From: Brachyspira hampsonii
GTDB lineage: Bacteria > Spirochaetota > Brachyspiria > Brachyspirales > Brachyspiraceae
DNA length: 64,000 bases
Assembly: GCF_001746205.1 (NCBI RefSeq)
Contig: NZ_MDCO01000012.1
Location: forward strand, 558,001 to 622,000
Reading direction: 5' to 3'
The notes below the pieces were generated by a model. That model worked only from the letters and a program-made list of their open reading frames with translations, was not told the origin of the DNA and did no database searches. Positions 37,707 to 48,627 of the stretch are shown here, piece after piece; the stretch's first letter is position 1, and every line of letters begins with the position of its first letter. The translations under genes and the position numbers were made by a program.

Positions 37707-37952
37707 TTATTTTTCATCTAAAAATTCATTAAATATATTAAAAAGTTTAGTATGTTTATTTTGTTTTTCATTATTTTGATTGTTTTTCTCAATTTCAATA
37801 TACGATTTTATAAGGTTAATACTAAAGTAGGCCTCAATATTCTCATCATCTTCTTCCAATGCCTTTTTATAATATTCCAATGCTTCTTCATAAAGACCAG
37901 CCTCTTTTTTTTCTTTGGCTATGTCAAAATATGATTTATTTGTATATTCCAT
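37707..37952 (-). CDS. Small TPR protein
   Basis: 81 residues holding one clear TPR with part of a second (FDIAKEKKEAGLYEEALEYY, then a helix to KNNQNNEKQNKH). Probably an adaptor or a fragment of a larger TPR protein. It is convergent with the patatin gene, with only 18 bp between stops. AGGATACTT lies ahead of the ATG. Confidence 0.65.
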   Translation of the reverse strand: MEYTNKSYFDIAKEKKEAGLYEEALEYYKKALEEDDENIEAYFSINLIKSYIEIEKNNQNNEKQNKHTKLFNIFNEFLDEK

Positions 37953-38074
37953 ATAAGTATCCTATAACTATAATAACATAAAAAATATTTAAAATTATTA
38001 AAAAAATTATATATCTTAATTGAATTTTTTAAAACATAATATATTATTAATAGTAATTTTTTTAGAGAAAAAAT

Positions 38075-39277
38075 ATGTCAGCGTTAGAAAGCAGTATATC
38101 TGAAGTAAAAAAAGAAGAAAATAAACTATTGGCTATAATAGCTTTAGTTCTTTTAAGTTTTGCCTTAGGTACAAGCGAGTTTATAGTTATAGGAGTATTA
38201 ACAGAGATAGCGGAAGGTTTTAATATTACGGAAGTCAAAGCGGGAGGACTTGTATCTATGTTTGCTTTGGCATATTCAATATGTACGCCTTTTTCTGCAG
38301 CTTTTGCCGGCAAATTCAATAGATTTAATTTTATAATATTTGCAAGTATAATATTTATCATTCTTAATTTTTTATGTTCTCTAGCTTCAAATTATATATT
38401 TTTACTTGTAGTTAGAATGCTTATAGCTGTAATTTCAGGAGCATTAATATCAGTTTCAATATCATTCACCCCTTATGTATCATCAAAAGAAAAAAGACCT
38501 ATGGTAGTAGCTTGGATTTACTCAGGATTTAGTATAGCCTCTATTTTCGGAGTACCTATAGGCACTAGTATAAGTTATTATTTCGGATGGAGAGCTTCTT
38601 TTATATTTATATGCGTATTCAGTGCTGTTATGCTTATCTTAATGTTCATTACGCTTCCAAAAAATACACCTGCTCATAAGGTTAAACTATTCGGACAATT
38701 TATATTATTTAGAGATACTAGATTTTTATTAAGCACTTTTACAATACTTTTCGGTGCTGCTTCTTCTTATGTACTTTATACATATTTAAAGCCTATTTTT
38801 CTTAATTATATTCATATACCTAATAAATATATAAGTGCTGCATTATTAGTATTCGGAGTTACAGTTCTTTTCAGCAATCTTCTTTCAGGAAAATTAGCGG
38901 AACATAATGGAGTTTACAAATTAAGATATATATTTATGATGCAGTTTTTATGTATGATAGTTTTGCCTTTTGCTCTTCTTAATGCTGTAAGTTCTTCTAT
39001 CGTCATATTAATAATAGGTTTTTTGATGTATTTAATGAATTCCCCTGTTCAATTAAATATATTAGATTTTACAGAAAAAGAGTATCCTTCTTGCTTAACC
39101 TTGGCATCATCAAACAATTCATTTTCATTTAACTTTGGTATAGCTTTAGGCTCTTTTGTAGGCAGCAGAATATTTGATAATTTTGGAATAAGATGGGTTG
39201 GTTTTGGAGGGGCAGTTCTTTCTGTTTTAGCTTTTATCTGCATAGTTAATCTTTATAAAACAAACAATAATGTATAA
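38075..39277 (+). CDS. MFS transporter (DHA1, sugar-efflux/AraJ-like)
   Basis: 400 residues with 12 predicted transmembrane helices. The first helices FALGTSEFIVIGVLTEIAEG are typical of the AraJ/YdhP/SotB group, and the loop 2-3 region has AFAGKFNRFNF. Members export sugars, arabinose analogues or drugs by proton antiport. Inner membrane. GAGAAAAAAT ahead of the start is a weak ribosome-binding site. The 298 bp after it are AT-rich and hold the rubrerythrin promoter region with a T11 tract. Confidence 0.82.
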   Translation: MSALESSISEVKKEENKLLAIIALVLLSFALGTSEFIVIGVLTEIAEGFNITEVKAGGLVSMFALAYSICTPFSAAFAGKFNRFNFIIFASIIFIILNFLCSLASNYIFLLVVRMLIAVISGALISVSISFTPYVSSKEKRPMVVAWIYSGFSIASIFGVPIGTSISYYFGWRASFIFICVFSAVMLILMFITLPKNTPAHKVKLFGQFILFRDTRFLLSTFTILFGAASSYVLYTYLKPIFLNYIHIPNKYISAALLVFGVTVLFSNLLSGKLAEHNGVYKLRYIFMMQFLCMIVLPFALLNAVSSSIVILIIGFLMYLMNSPVQLNILDFTEKEYPSCLTLASSNNSFSFNFGIALGSFVGSRIFDNFGIRWVGFGGAVLSVLAFICIVNLYKTNNNV

Positions 39278-39575
39278 TATGTAGAATACTATAAACAGAA
39301 TCTTTATGTTAAAAATACATATACATGGTAATTGTACTTTTATAATAATAATAATATTTTTTCTTAGAATCATATATTTTTTATATAAAATATATAATTA
39401 TAGTATTACAGGGTATATGTATATATCTCAAAATAGACAAAAAAATACATAATTAATAATATAATTTTTTATTTAAAAAAATAATGAAAATCTCTTTTTT
39501 TTTTTATTTTTGTATATTTCAGTAATAAATTTTCTATACTAGTTAACATACGAAAATAAAATTTGAGGAGGCTAT

Positions 39576-40073
39576 ATGGATTTAAAAAATTCCAAAACAA
39601 ATGAAAATTTGAAAACGGCTTTTATCGGAGAAGCAATAGCAAGGTGCAAATATATGTACTATGCTGAAAAAGCCAGAGAAGAAGGGATGGAGAATTTGGC
39701 ATTAGCTTATGAGAAAGCTTCGAGAAATGAGCAGGAACATGGCAAATTATGGTTTGAAAGATACCATGGTATATTATCAAAAGATGAAAACTTAAAAGAT
39801 GCTATAGCAGGAGAGACTTACGAGTCTACAGATATGTATTTAAAATTTGCTGAAACTGCAAGAGAGGAAGGCTTTAATGATATAGCCATACTTTTTGAGC
39901 ATGTAGGAAAGATAGAGGAAGGTCATAAGAAGATGTTTGAAAAATATTTAGGGGATAATTTACCTAATATTGATAAGTGGCAATGCGGCAAATGCGGATA
40001 TGTTCATAAAGATTCTACCCCTCCGAAAAAATGTCCTGTATGCGAACAATACAGAGTCGGCGGAATCAATTAA
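39576..40073 (+). CDS. rbr: Rubrerythrin
   Basis: 165 residues. An N-terminal ferritin-like diiron domain carries the E..E/H pattern (FIGEAIARCKYMYYAEKARE, RNEQEHGKLWFERYHG, FEHVGKIEEGHKKMF), and the C-terminal rubredoxin-type FeS4 site is WQCGKCGYVH with KKCPVCEQ. It reduces hydrogen peroxide in anaerobes. GAGGAGG precedes the ATG. A TATACT -10 box lies at 39535-39540 with an 11-T tract at 39495-39505. Confidence 0.93.
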   Translation: MDLKNSKTNENLKTAFIGEAIARCKYMYYAEKAREEGMENLALAYEKASRNEQEHGKLWFERYHGILSKDENLKDAIAGETYESTDMYLKFAETAREEGFNDIAILFEHVGKIEEGHKKMFEKYLGDNLPNIDKWQCGKCGYVHKDSTPPKKCPVCEQYRVGGIN

Positions 40074-40141
40074 TTTTGGATTATTTGGTATAAAAGTTAG
40101 TTATAATTTATTATTATTTTTTATGTATGGAGGTTAATTTT

Positions 40142-40891
40142 ATGTATAGTAAAAAAGCCGAATTTTTAGCAGAACTAGTAGGTTCTTTCTTTTTAATTTT
40201 ATTGGGATGCGGTGTAGTTGCTGCAGTTGTAGTATGTAATAATGGAGCCCCTGTTAATATTCATATAGCTTGGGGACTTGCTGTTATGTTTGGTGCTTAT
40301 GTATCAGGTAAAATAAGCGGTGCTCATTTAAATCCTGCACTTACTTTAGCATTAGCTGTTACAGGAAGATTTCCTTGGAACAAGATATGGTATTATGTAA
40401 TAGCTCAGATGATAGGCTGTTTCCTTGGTGCTGCTGTAGTATTTGCTGTTTATTATGGGAAATGGGTAGAAGTAGACCCTACATTTTCAAATACTGCAGG
40501 AGTATTTACTACATTCCCAGCTGTTGCAGGATTTTGGCCTGGATTTATAGACCAAGTGGTAGGAACATTTATACTTGTATTTTTAATTCTTACTACAGGA
40601 GATGCTAATAATACTCCGGCAGGTTCTAATTTGGGATACTTAATAGTTGGGCTTATAATAGTTGTTATAGGTATGTCATTTGGATTTATGCATGGTTATG
40701 CTATAAACCCAGCAAGAGATTTAGGACCTAGACTTTTTGCTGTTGCTGCAGGATTTAAAAATAACGGACTTACAGACGGAAGTAATGTATGGATAGTGCC
40801 TATAATAGGTCCTATAGTAGGTGCAGTTTTGGGTGCAGTTTTGTATGATTTTACAATAGGAAAATCATTAGCAAAAGACAAAGTTCAATAA
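40142..40891 (+). CDS. glpF: Glycerol uptake facilitator GlpF
   Basis: About 249 residues. Aquaporin family with both NPA boxes: GAHLNPALTLAL and YAINPARDLGPR; the Asp after the second box marks an aquaglyceroporin. Six transmembrane helices, inner membrane. The start at 40142 is chosen because GGAGG (40129-40133) lies 8 bases upstream; the earlier in-frame ATG at 40127 overlaps that site. First gene of the glycerol cluster, 37 bp before glpK. Confidence 0.92.
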   Translation: MYSKKAEFLAELVGSFFLILLGCGVVAAVVVCNNGAPVNIHIAWGLAVMFGAYVSGKISGAHLNPALTLALAVTGRFPWNKIWYYVIAQMIGCFLGAAVVFAVYYGKWVEVDPTFSNTAGVFTTFPAVAGFWPGFIDQVVGTFILVFLILTTGDANNTPAGSNLGYLIVGLIIVVIGMSFGFMHGYAINPARDLGPRLFAVAAGFKNNGLTDGSNVWIVPIIGPIVGAVLGAVLYDFTIGKSLAKDKVQ

Positions 40892-40925
40892 TTTTTATTG
40901 ATATTTTATTTTTAAGGAGTTTTAA

Positions 40926-42413
<1,488 letters not shown>

Positions 42414-42428
42414 TTTTATCTTAAAATT

Positions 42429-42467
42429 ATGCATATTAATATCATATTTTAAGATATTAATATGCAT
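42429..42467 (+). terminator. 15 bp perfect-stem hairpin between glpK and the dehydrogenase genes
   Basis: ATGCATATTAATATC (42429-42443) and its exact complement (42453-42467) around a 9-base loop. A weak T-run (TTATTTTTTTG) starts about 10 bases further on. It may be a terminator, an attenuator or an RNA-processing site separating glpFK from the next genes. Confidence 0.65.
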
Positions 42468-42584
42468 ATATATTCTTATTTTTTTGAAATTAATTTATAA
42501 TGCTGCAATTTTATTAAAAAATTGTTTAATTAATTGTATAAATAGTTTATAGTTTATTGTATAAAAAATTTAGAGGAAATATAT

Positions 42585-44024
42585 ATGTATGATATATTAA
42601 TTATTGGTGCTGGTGTGTCTGGTACTTCTTCAGCACGCGAACTATCTAGGTATAAAGCTAGTATATGCGTTGTAGAAAGAGGTGAAGATGTTTGCACAGG
42701 CACTTCAAAATCCAACAGCGGAATAGTGCATGCAGGGTTTGATGCTGCAAATGGTTCTCTTATGGCAAAGTTAAATGTTCTTGGCAATAAGATGATGCCG
42801 GAAATAGCAGAAGACCTTGATGTGCCTTTTAAACAGAATGGTTCATTGGTGGTTTGTACCAATGAAGAGGATATGCCTAATCTTAAAGCTATATATGACA
42901 GAGGAATAAAAAATGGAGTTGAAGGACTTCAAATATTAAACAGAGAAGAAGTTCATAAAAAAGAGCCTAATCTAAACGATAATGTATGCGGTGCTTTGTA
43001 TGCTCCTACTGGAGGTATAGTTGATCCTTTTATATTAAATATTGCTTATGCTGAAAATGCTTATGCTAATGGTGCAGAGTTTAAATTCAATACTGAAGTG
43101 ATAAATATCAAAAAACTTGATGACGGAACTTTTGAAGCTGAAACTAATAACGGAACTATAAAAGCTAAATATATTGTTAATGCTGCTGGAGTTTATGCTG
43201 ATAAGTTTCATAATATGATGAGCAAAAATAAAATACATATTACTCCAAGAAGAGGAGACTATATATTGCTTGACAAAGAAGTTGATAATTTAGTAACTTC
43301 TACAATATTTGCACTTCCTACCAAATTGGGTAAAGGTATATTAGTTACTCCTACAGCTCATGGAAATATAATGCTTGGACCTACAGCTATTGATATAGAA
43401 GATAAAGAGGGCTTAAATACCACAGCTGAAGGACTTGCTCAGATTATAGAAAAGTCAAAACTCACAGTAAAAAATATACCGTATAATAAGGTTATAACTT
43501 CATTCTGCGGGCTTCGTCCTCATGAGGATAATCATGAGTTTATCATAAAAGAACTTGAAGACTGCGAAGGATTTTTCGACTGTGCTGGTATAGAATCACC
43601 TGGTCTTGTTTCTTCTCCTGCTATTGGTTTAATGGTTTCTGATATTGTAAGCAAGAAAGGAAACTTCGAGAAAAAAGAAAACTTTATAGAAAAAAGAAAG
43701 GGAATAACTCATTTTAATAAACTTTCTAATGAAGAGAAAAATAAACTCATAAAAGAAAATCCTTTATACGGACATATAATTTGCAGATGTGAAAAGGTAA
43801 CTGAGGGTGAGATTGTAGAAGCTATAAAAAGTCCTATAGGAGCTAAATCTCTTGACGGAGTAAAAAGAAGAGTAAGAGCAGGACTTGGAAGATGTCAGGG
43901 CGGTTTCTGTTCTCCTAAAATAATAGAGATATTAGCAAGAGAACTTAATGTTTCTCCTATAACTATTACTAAATGCGGCAAAGGATCTGAAATAGTTATC
44001 GGATATGATAAGGAAACTTTTTGA
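42585..44024 (+). CDS. glpA: GlpA-like FAD-dependent glycerol-3-phosphate oxidoreductase
   Basis: 479 residues. FAD-binding GAGVSGTSSARELSR, a DAO-fold body with SNSGIVHAGFDA, and a C-terminal BFD-type [2Fe-2S] domain (CRCEKVTEGEIVEAI ... GRCQGGFC). The same layout occurs in anaerobic glycerol-3-phosphate dehydrogenase GlpA and in the Firmicute GlpA-like proteins. It should oxidise glycerol 3-phosphate to dihydroxyacetone phosphate, passing electrons to the partner encoded next. AGAGGAAA before the ATG. Position after glpFK supports the role; the electron acceptor is unknown. Confidence 0.85.
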   Translation: MYDILIIGAGVSGTSSARELSRYKASICVVERGEDVCTGTSKSNSGIVHAGFDAANGSLMAKLNVLGNKMMPEIAEDLDVPFKQNGSLVVCTNEEDMPNLKAIYDRGIKNGVEGLQILNREEVHKKEPNLNDNVCGALYAPTGGIVDPFILNIAYAENAYANGAEFKFNTEVINIKKLDDGTFEAETNNGTIKAKYIVNAAGVYADKFHNMMSKNKIHITPRRGDYILLDKEVDNLVTSTIFALPTKLGKGILVTPTAHGNIMLGPTAIDIEDKEGLNTTAEGLAQIIEKSKLTVKNIPYNKVITSFCGLRPHEDNHEFIIKELEDCEGFFDCAGIESPGLVSSPAIGLMVSDIVSKKGNFEKKENFIEKRKGITHFNKLSNEEKNKLIKENPLYGHIICRCEKVTEGEIVEAIKSPIGAKSLDGVKRRVRAGLGRCQGGFCSPKIIEILARELNVSPITITKCGKGSEIVIGYDKETF

Positions 44025-44088
44025 TTTAGAGATTATTAGTATTTAATTAAAAACAATATAATCATTTGTTTTTATTTAAGGAGTAAAA

Positions 44089-45363
44089 ATGCAGTCTTAT
44101 GATGTTGTTGTTATAGGCGGAGGTCCTGCTGGGCTTGCTGCTGCTGTTTCTGCTAAAGAAAACGGCATAGATAATTTGCTTATGCTAGAACGAGATGAGG
44201 TGCTTGGAGGCATACTCAATCAATGCATACATAATGGTTTTGGGCTTCATAGATTCGGTGAAGAGCTTACTGGTCCTGAATATGCTTACAGATTTATAGA
44301 AAAAGTTTATGATTTAAATATTAATTATAAACTCAATACTATGGTGCTTGATATTGTGCTTAATGATAGTAAGGAGAAAATAATTACTTATATCAATAAA
44401 GAAGAAGGCTTGGTGCAGATTAGCTCTAAAGCTGTGATACTTGCTATGGGCTGCCGTGAGCGTTCAAGAGGGGCTTTGAATATACCGGGTTTCAGACCTG
44501 CTGGAATATTTTCTGCGGGGGCGGCTCAGCATTTAGTAAATATTGAAGGATATATGCCTGGTAAGGAAGTTGTTATACTCGGCTCTGGGGATATTGGGCT
44601 TATCATGGCTAGGAGAATGACTTTTGAGGGAGCTAAAGTTAAAGTGGTTGCTGAGATACTTCCATTTTCTGGAGGACTTAAAAGAAATATAGTTCAGTGT
44701 TTGGATGATTTTAATATACCTCTTAAATTAAGTCATACAGTTATCGACATAAAAGGTAAGGACAGACTTGAAGGAGTTACAATAGCTAAAGTTGATGAGA
44801 ATATGAAGCCTATTAAAGGTACTGAAGAATATTATTCATGCGATACTTTGCTTTTGTCTGTTGGGCTTATACCAGAAAATGAGCTTTCAAAAGAGATTGG
44901 CGTTGAGATTAACCCTATAACATCTGGTGCTATAGTCAATGAAAGTTTGGAGACTAATATTGACGGAGTATTCTCCTGCGGTAATGTTCTTCATGTTCAT
45001 GACTTGGTAGATTTTGTTTCTGAAGAGGCTGAAACTGCTGGAAAAAGTGCTGCTGAGTATGTGCTTAAAAACAAAAGAAGAGATAATACAAACTCTATAT
45101 CCTTAAAAGGCTCTAATGGTGTGAGATATACTGTGCCTTCTATGATTAATGCTCATAATGTAGATGATCATGTTATGGTAAGGTTTAGAGTAAGCGGTAT
45201 ATTCCAAAACAAATTCTTAAATGTATATTTTGACGGCGAGAGAGTGATACATAAAAAGCATTTGATATTTGCTCCCGGTGAAATGGAGAGTGTTAAACTA
45301 GATAAATCCATGCTTTCAAAAGAAGGTCTTAAAAATATTGAATTTAAGATAGAGGATAATTAA
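44089..45363 (+). CDS. GlpB-like FAD/NAD-binding oxidoreductase partner
   Basis: 424 residues. Two Rossmann dinucleotide sites: VVVIGGGPAGLAAAVSAKE near the start and VVILGSGDIGLIMARRMTF in the middle, with MGCRERSRGALNIPG and the FAD-closing NIDGVFSCGNVLHVHDLVD. It is a pyridine-nucleotide-disulphide-type flavoprotein usually encoded between a GlpA-like protein and DUF1667, and probably relays electrons from GlpA to NAD or another carrier. AAGGAG before the ATG; 64 bp after the glpA-like gene. Confidence 0.83.
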   Translation: MQSYDVVVIGGGPAGLAAAVSAKENGIDNLLMLERDEVLGGILNQCIHNGFGLHRFGEELTGPEYAYRFIEKVYDLNINYKLNTMVLDIVLNDSKEKIITYINKEEGLVQISSKAVILAMGCRERSRGALNIPGFRPAGIFSAGAAQHLVNIEGYMPGKEVVILGSGDIGLIMARRMTFEGAKVKVVAEILPFSGGLKRNIVQCLDDFNIPLKLSHTVIDIKGKDRLEGVTIAKVDENMKPIKGTEEYYSCDTLLLSVGLIPENELSKEIGVEINPITSGAIVNESLETNIDGVFSCGNVLHVHDLVDFVSEEAETAGKSAAEYVLKNKRRDNTNSISLKGSNGVRYTVPSMINAHNVDDHVMVRFRVSGIFQNKFLNVYFDGERVIHKKHLIFAPGEMESVKLDKSMLSKEGLKNIEFKIEDN

Positions 45364-45393
45364 TAATATTAAGTGTTATTCAAGGATTATTAT

Positions 45394-45753
45394 ATGGAAA
45401 AAAAAGAATTAACTTGTATATGCTGCCCTATGGGCTGTGCTTTGTCTGTGGAGATGGAGGGAAACCAAGTTGTAAGCATAAGCGGTAATACCTGCAAGAG
45501 AGGAGACACTTATGCCAGAGATGAGGTTGTTCGTCCTGTAAGAATGGTTACTTCTATAGTAAAAATAAAAAATGGTAAATTAAAAATGCTTCCCGTTAAA
45601 ACTAAAGATCCTGTAGACAAATCAAGAATTAATGAGTGTTTAGAGGCTTTAAAAACTGTAGAAGTTAATGCTCCTGTTCATATTGGAGATGTTGTGCTTC
45701 ATAACGCGGCTGGTGCTGATATAGTAGCCACTAGAAATATAGAAGCTATTTAA
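45394..45753 (+). CDS. DUF1667 iron-sulphur protein of the glycerol cluster
   Basis: About 119 residues. CICCPMGCALSVEM followed by GNTCKRGDTYARDE gives four cysteines that could hold an iron-sulphur cluster, the DUF1667 hallmark; RMVTSIVKIKNG is also typical. The start at 45394 is chosen because AAGGA (45382-45386) lies 7 bases upstream. It ends the glpF-glpK-glpA-glpB-like cluster and may be the electron-transfer subunit in place of GlpC. Confidence 0.87.
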   Translation: MEKKELTCICCPMGCALSVEMEGNQVVSISGNTCKRGDTYARDEVVRPVRMVTSIVKIKNGKLKMLPVKTKDPVDKSRINECLEALKTVEVNAPVHIGDVVLHNAAGADIVATRNIEAI

Positions 45754-45776
45754 CATTATATTAAATAATTTTATTT

Positions 45777-45808
45777 AAAAGGCATTGTTTATATGAACAG
45801 TGCCTTTT
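45777..45808 (+). terminator. Terminator of the glycerol cluster
   Basis: AAAAGGCATTGTT pairs with AACAGTGCCTTTT, followed by ATTTGTTTTTATTT, 24 bp past the DUF1667 stop. Confidence 0.8.
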
Positions 45809-45863
45809 ATTTGTTTTTATTTATATTTTATAGTATATTAATAAAAACTATTTGGAGCAGTAT

Positions 45864-46583
45864 ATGGACAAAAATTTCAAAAAACAATTCGATAAAGTAA
45901 AACATCTTTTAATACCTAGTTTTGATTTGGATAAACCTTTCAGAGAAAAAACATTTAATGATATAGAGCTTGATATATTAGATATAGGAGAAGTTTTTTT
46001 AAAAACAGGAAAAATAATTGCATGCGATCCTTTAGCATATATGATTGAGAATCAAGTATCTCCTTTTATTCAAACTGTAAAACCTGATAAATATAAAGTT
46101 TCTCTTCTTATAATAAAAGATGAAGAGAGAATTGCTATAGCTAAAATTTCTTTCTCTAATAATGAACCTAAAAGATATGAACTTGCTGTTACAGGAGAAG
46201 AGGATTTGTCTGAAGTAGAAGAAGGTGAGTTTTTCGGATATCCTGTGGATGCAGGTATGGGGTGTTTTTGCGATTATGAGGCAGCTGAAAAATATTTTGA
46301 ATATGAAGATAAACTAAAAAAAGAAAGTAATGGTGATTTTGACAATAGATATGATGATTTATTCGCTGATTTATTAGAAGATAATGCCCAAAATCATCCT
46401 AAGTATCAATCTGAATATGGTGATTGGCTTAATTGGAATATACCTGAAAGTGATTCTAATATAGTATTATTTACAAGCGGTTATGGTGATGGTTATTATC
46501 CTTCTTATTTTGCTTATGATGAAAATGAAAATATATGTGCTTTATATACCATATTTATAGATTTGAATGATGATGATGAATAA
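45864..46583 (+). CDS. DUF4241 domain protein
   Basis: About 239 residues, acidic and soluble. The DUF4241 pattern is visible in GEVFLKTGKIIACDPLAYM, GYPVDAGMGCFCDYEAAEKY and VLFTSGYGDGYYPSYFAYDE. Function unknown; such proteins are often found singly or among immunity-type genes. The ATG at 45864-45866 follows GGAG (45854-45857); an in-frame TTG four codons earlier overlaps that site and is rejected. Monocistronic. Confidence 0.82.
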   Translation: MDKNFKKQFDKVKHLLIPSFDLDKPFREKTFNDIELDILDIGEVFLKTGKIIACDPLAYMIENQVSPFIQTVKPDKYKVSLLIIKDEERIAIAKISFSNNEPKRYELAVTGEEDLSEVEEGEFFGYPVDAGMGCFCDYEAAEKYFEYEDKLKKESNGDFDNRYDDLFADLLEDNAQNHPKYQSEYGDWLNWNIPESDSNIVLFTSGYGDGYYPSYFAYDENENICALYTIFIDLNDDDE

Positions 46584-46623
46584 TTTTTATCACTGCGGTA
46601 TATACACAATAAATAAAAAAACA

Positions 46624-46832
46624 TTGGGCGGGCAGCTAAAAAATCTAATTCGATAACAAGAAAAATTAAAGTTAATATTGCATATTAAAACTATAAATAT
46701 AGAGGGTGGGCAAATGTAATTGAGTTTTAAAACTTTAATTACATACCCCGCCCTTTATATTTGTTGTTTAAATAAATAATTTTACTTTTACTATCTTTAT
46801 TGTTTTATTAGAAATTTCAGCACCCGCCCAAG
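46624..46832. repeat. Composite GC-box repeat, locus E (arm-palindrome-arm)
   Basis: TTGGGCGGGCAGCT (46624-46637), AGAGGGTGGG (46701-46710), the central palindrome, CCCCGCCCTTT (46746-46756) and AGCACCCGCCCAAG (46819-46832). The arms are inverted about the palindrome, with the same 77-78 and 63-65 bp spacings as elsewhere. No core is attached. It lies between convergent genes. Confidence 0.85.
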
Positions 46833-46931
46833 TTGTGTTTAAATTTTTTATGCTATTTACCCAAAATGATATTAAAAATATAAAGTTTATTATTAATTTA
46901 AATTCTAAATGCAATTAGATTATTATAAAAA

Positions 46932-46964
46932 AGCATGCACTTTTCAAGAATAAAAATGCATGCT
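46932..46964 (-). terminator. Terminator after the MATE gene
   Basis: AGCATGCA and TGCATGCT pair, extended by TTTT/AAAA, 25 bp past the minus-strand stop. The minus-strand side ends in TTTTTTATAA. Confidence 0.75.
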
Positions 46965-46988
46965 AAGTTTATAAAATTTTTTTAAATA

Positions 46989-48383
46989 TCATACATTTGC
47001 ATAAGCAGGTTCTGAATTATTTCCATTATTTTCTTCTTCCAATGCTTTTTTCTTCATTTTCTTATAAATATAAATATACATAACTGTAGCCAATGCAACA
47101 CTTACAATATCAGCTATAGGCTGAGACCATATAATACCATTTATTCCGAATAATTTAGTACCTATAAGTATTGTTGGTATGAATGCTATACCTTGTCTGC
47201 TTAATGAAAGCACTAAAGAAGGTATAGATTTTCCTAATGCTTGGAATGTAGACATAAATACAAACTGAAATCCTATAATAGGAGCTATGGCATAACTTGC
47301 TACTAAAAATTTCACCCCGTAATCTATAACCTCTTCATTATTAATAAATACTCCTACAGACCATCTTCCAAATATTAATGATAGCCCTAAAAGTAAACAT
47401 CCTATTACTACACTTACAACGCATGATATTTTTATAGCAGAGTTCATTCTCCTGTAGTTTTTAGAAGCAAAGTTGTAACCTACAAAAGGCTGAAGACCTT
47501 GAGAAAGTCCTATAAATACAAGTATAACAAGTGTAAATATTCTTTGAGCTACTCCAAGTCCAGCAACTACATTATCACTGTATCCTGCAGCTAAATTATT
47601 TATAAGTATGTTTGAAGCACTCATAAGTATGTTGTTTATAGAAACAGGTATTCCTATAGAAAATACATTGATAAGTATATCTTTATGCAAAGAAAAATCT
47701 TTAACATGTATTGATAAGAAAGATTTTTTTCTTAGTATATGATATATGTAGTATACGGTAGAGCAGGCATTACCTATTATTGTGGCAAGAGCAGCACCTG
47801 CAACTCCCATCTCCATATAAAGTATCATAATAGGATCTAATACTATATTAACCACAGTACCTATCATCATACCAATCATAGCCTCTTTTGAAGAGCCTTC
47901 AGCACGAACAATCTGTCCCATAGCCATTTGATTTACTACAAAAGGAGCCCCAAAAGCTACTATTATCAAGTAATCTTTAGAAAACTGATAAGTATTAGGG
48001 CTTGCACCTGATATTTTTAGTATATCTTTCATAAAAATTAGATACACTGCCATAGATATAAATCCAACTATAATGCTTGCATAAAAAGCAAAAGAGGATA
48101 TTTTTTTTACGCTTTCATAATCTTTAGCACCTAATTTTCTTGATATATAAGAACCTCCTCCTATACCAAAAATATTACCAAAAGCCATAAGAAGCAAATA
48201 TATAGGCATACAAAGCGATACTGCAGCTACCTGATTAGGATCCCCTGTCTTTCCTACGAAAAAAGTATCTACCATATTATAAAAAACATTTACTAACATT
48301 CCTAGTATAGTTGGAAGTGCTAGCGTCATCAGTGCCTTATGTACAGGATAATTTTCAAACAATTCTATTTTTTTATCTGTCAT
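46989..48383 (-). CDS. MATE family efflux transporter
   Basis: 464 residues with 12 transmembrane helices. Typical MATE blocks: LALPTILGMLVNVFYNMVDTFFVG at the N-terminus, KLGAKDYESVKKISSFAF, and the second-half QGLQPFVGYNFASKNYRRM. It exports cationic drugs or metabolites using a Na+ or H+ gradient. AGGAGG lies 10 bases ahead of the ATG. A 22 bp perfect palindrome (48411-48432) overlaps the likely promoter. Confidence 0.92.
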   Translation of the reverse strand: MTDKKIELFENYPVHKALMTLALPTILGMLVNVFYNMVDTFFVGKTGDPNQVAAVSLCMPIYLLLMAFGNIFGIGGGSYISRKLGAKDYESVKKISSFAFYASIIVGFISMAVYLIFMKDILKISGASPNTYQFSKDYLIIVAFGAPFVVNQMAMGQIVRAEGSSKEAMIGMMIGTVVNIVLDPIMILYMEMGVAGAALATIIGNACSTVYYIYHILRKKSFLSIHVKDFSLHKDILINVFSIGIPVSINNILMSASNILINNLAAGYSDNVVAGLGVAQRIFTLVILVFIGLSQGLQPFVGYNFASKNYRRMNSAIKISCVVSVVIGCLLLGLSLIFGRWSVGVFINNEEVIDYGVKFLVASYAIAPIIGFQFVFMSTFQALGKSIPSLVLSLSRQGIAFIPTILIGTKLFGINGIIWSQPIADIVSVALATVMYIYIYKKMKKKALEEENNGNNSEPAYANV

Positions 48384-48410
48384 GTGTTAGTACCTCCTTT
48401 TATTATTATC

Positions 48411-48432
48411 AATATATAGTATACTATATATT
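48411..48432. promoter_or_regulatory. 22 bp perfect palindrome at the MATE promoter (candidate operator)
   Basis: AATATATAGTATACTATATATT is its own reverse complement. On the minus strand it covers a TATACT -10 box with TTGATA 15 bp upstream, about 40 bp before the MATE start codon. The location fits a repressor of the MarR or TetR kind, though no such regulator is encoded in the window. Confidence 0.5.
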
Positions 48433-48627
48433 TAAATATATCAAGCTATATATATGTAAATTTTATAAGTTTATTCATCAGGCATATAATAAATCTTCAG
48501 TTTAATCATACAAACACAACATCACTACTGTAATAAAATACTTGATTTTTTATAATTTTAACATATAATATGATGAGGTATATTATTATATTTTATTTAG
48601 AATAAACTATTAATAAAAAAGGCTGAT

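Noticed and set aside
40127-40141. Upstream ATG as the glpF start
   Set aside because: That codon overlaps the GGAGG site which is correctly spaced for the ATG at 40142.
40375-40608. A 77-codon frame inside glpF rich in Cys, Ser and Tyr
   Set aside because: It is an out-of-frame shadow of the conserved GlpF coding sequence.
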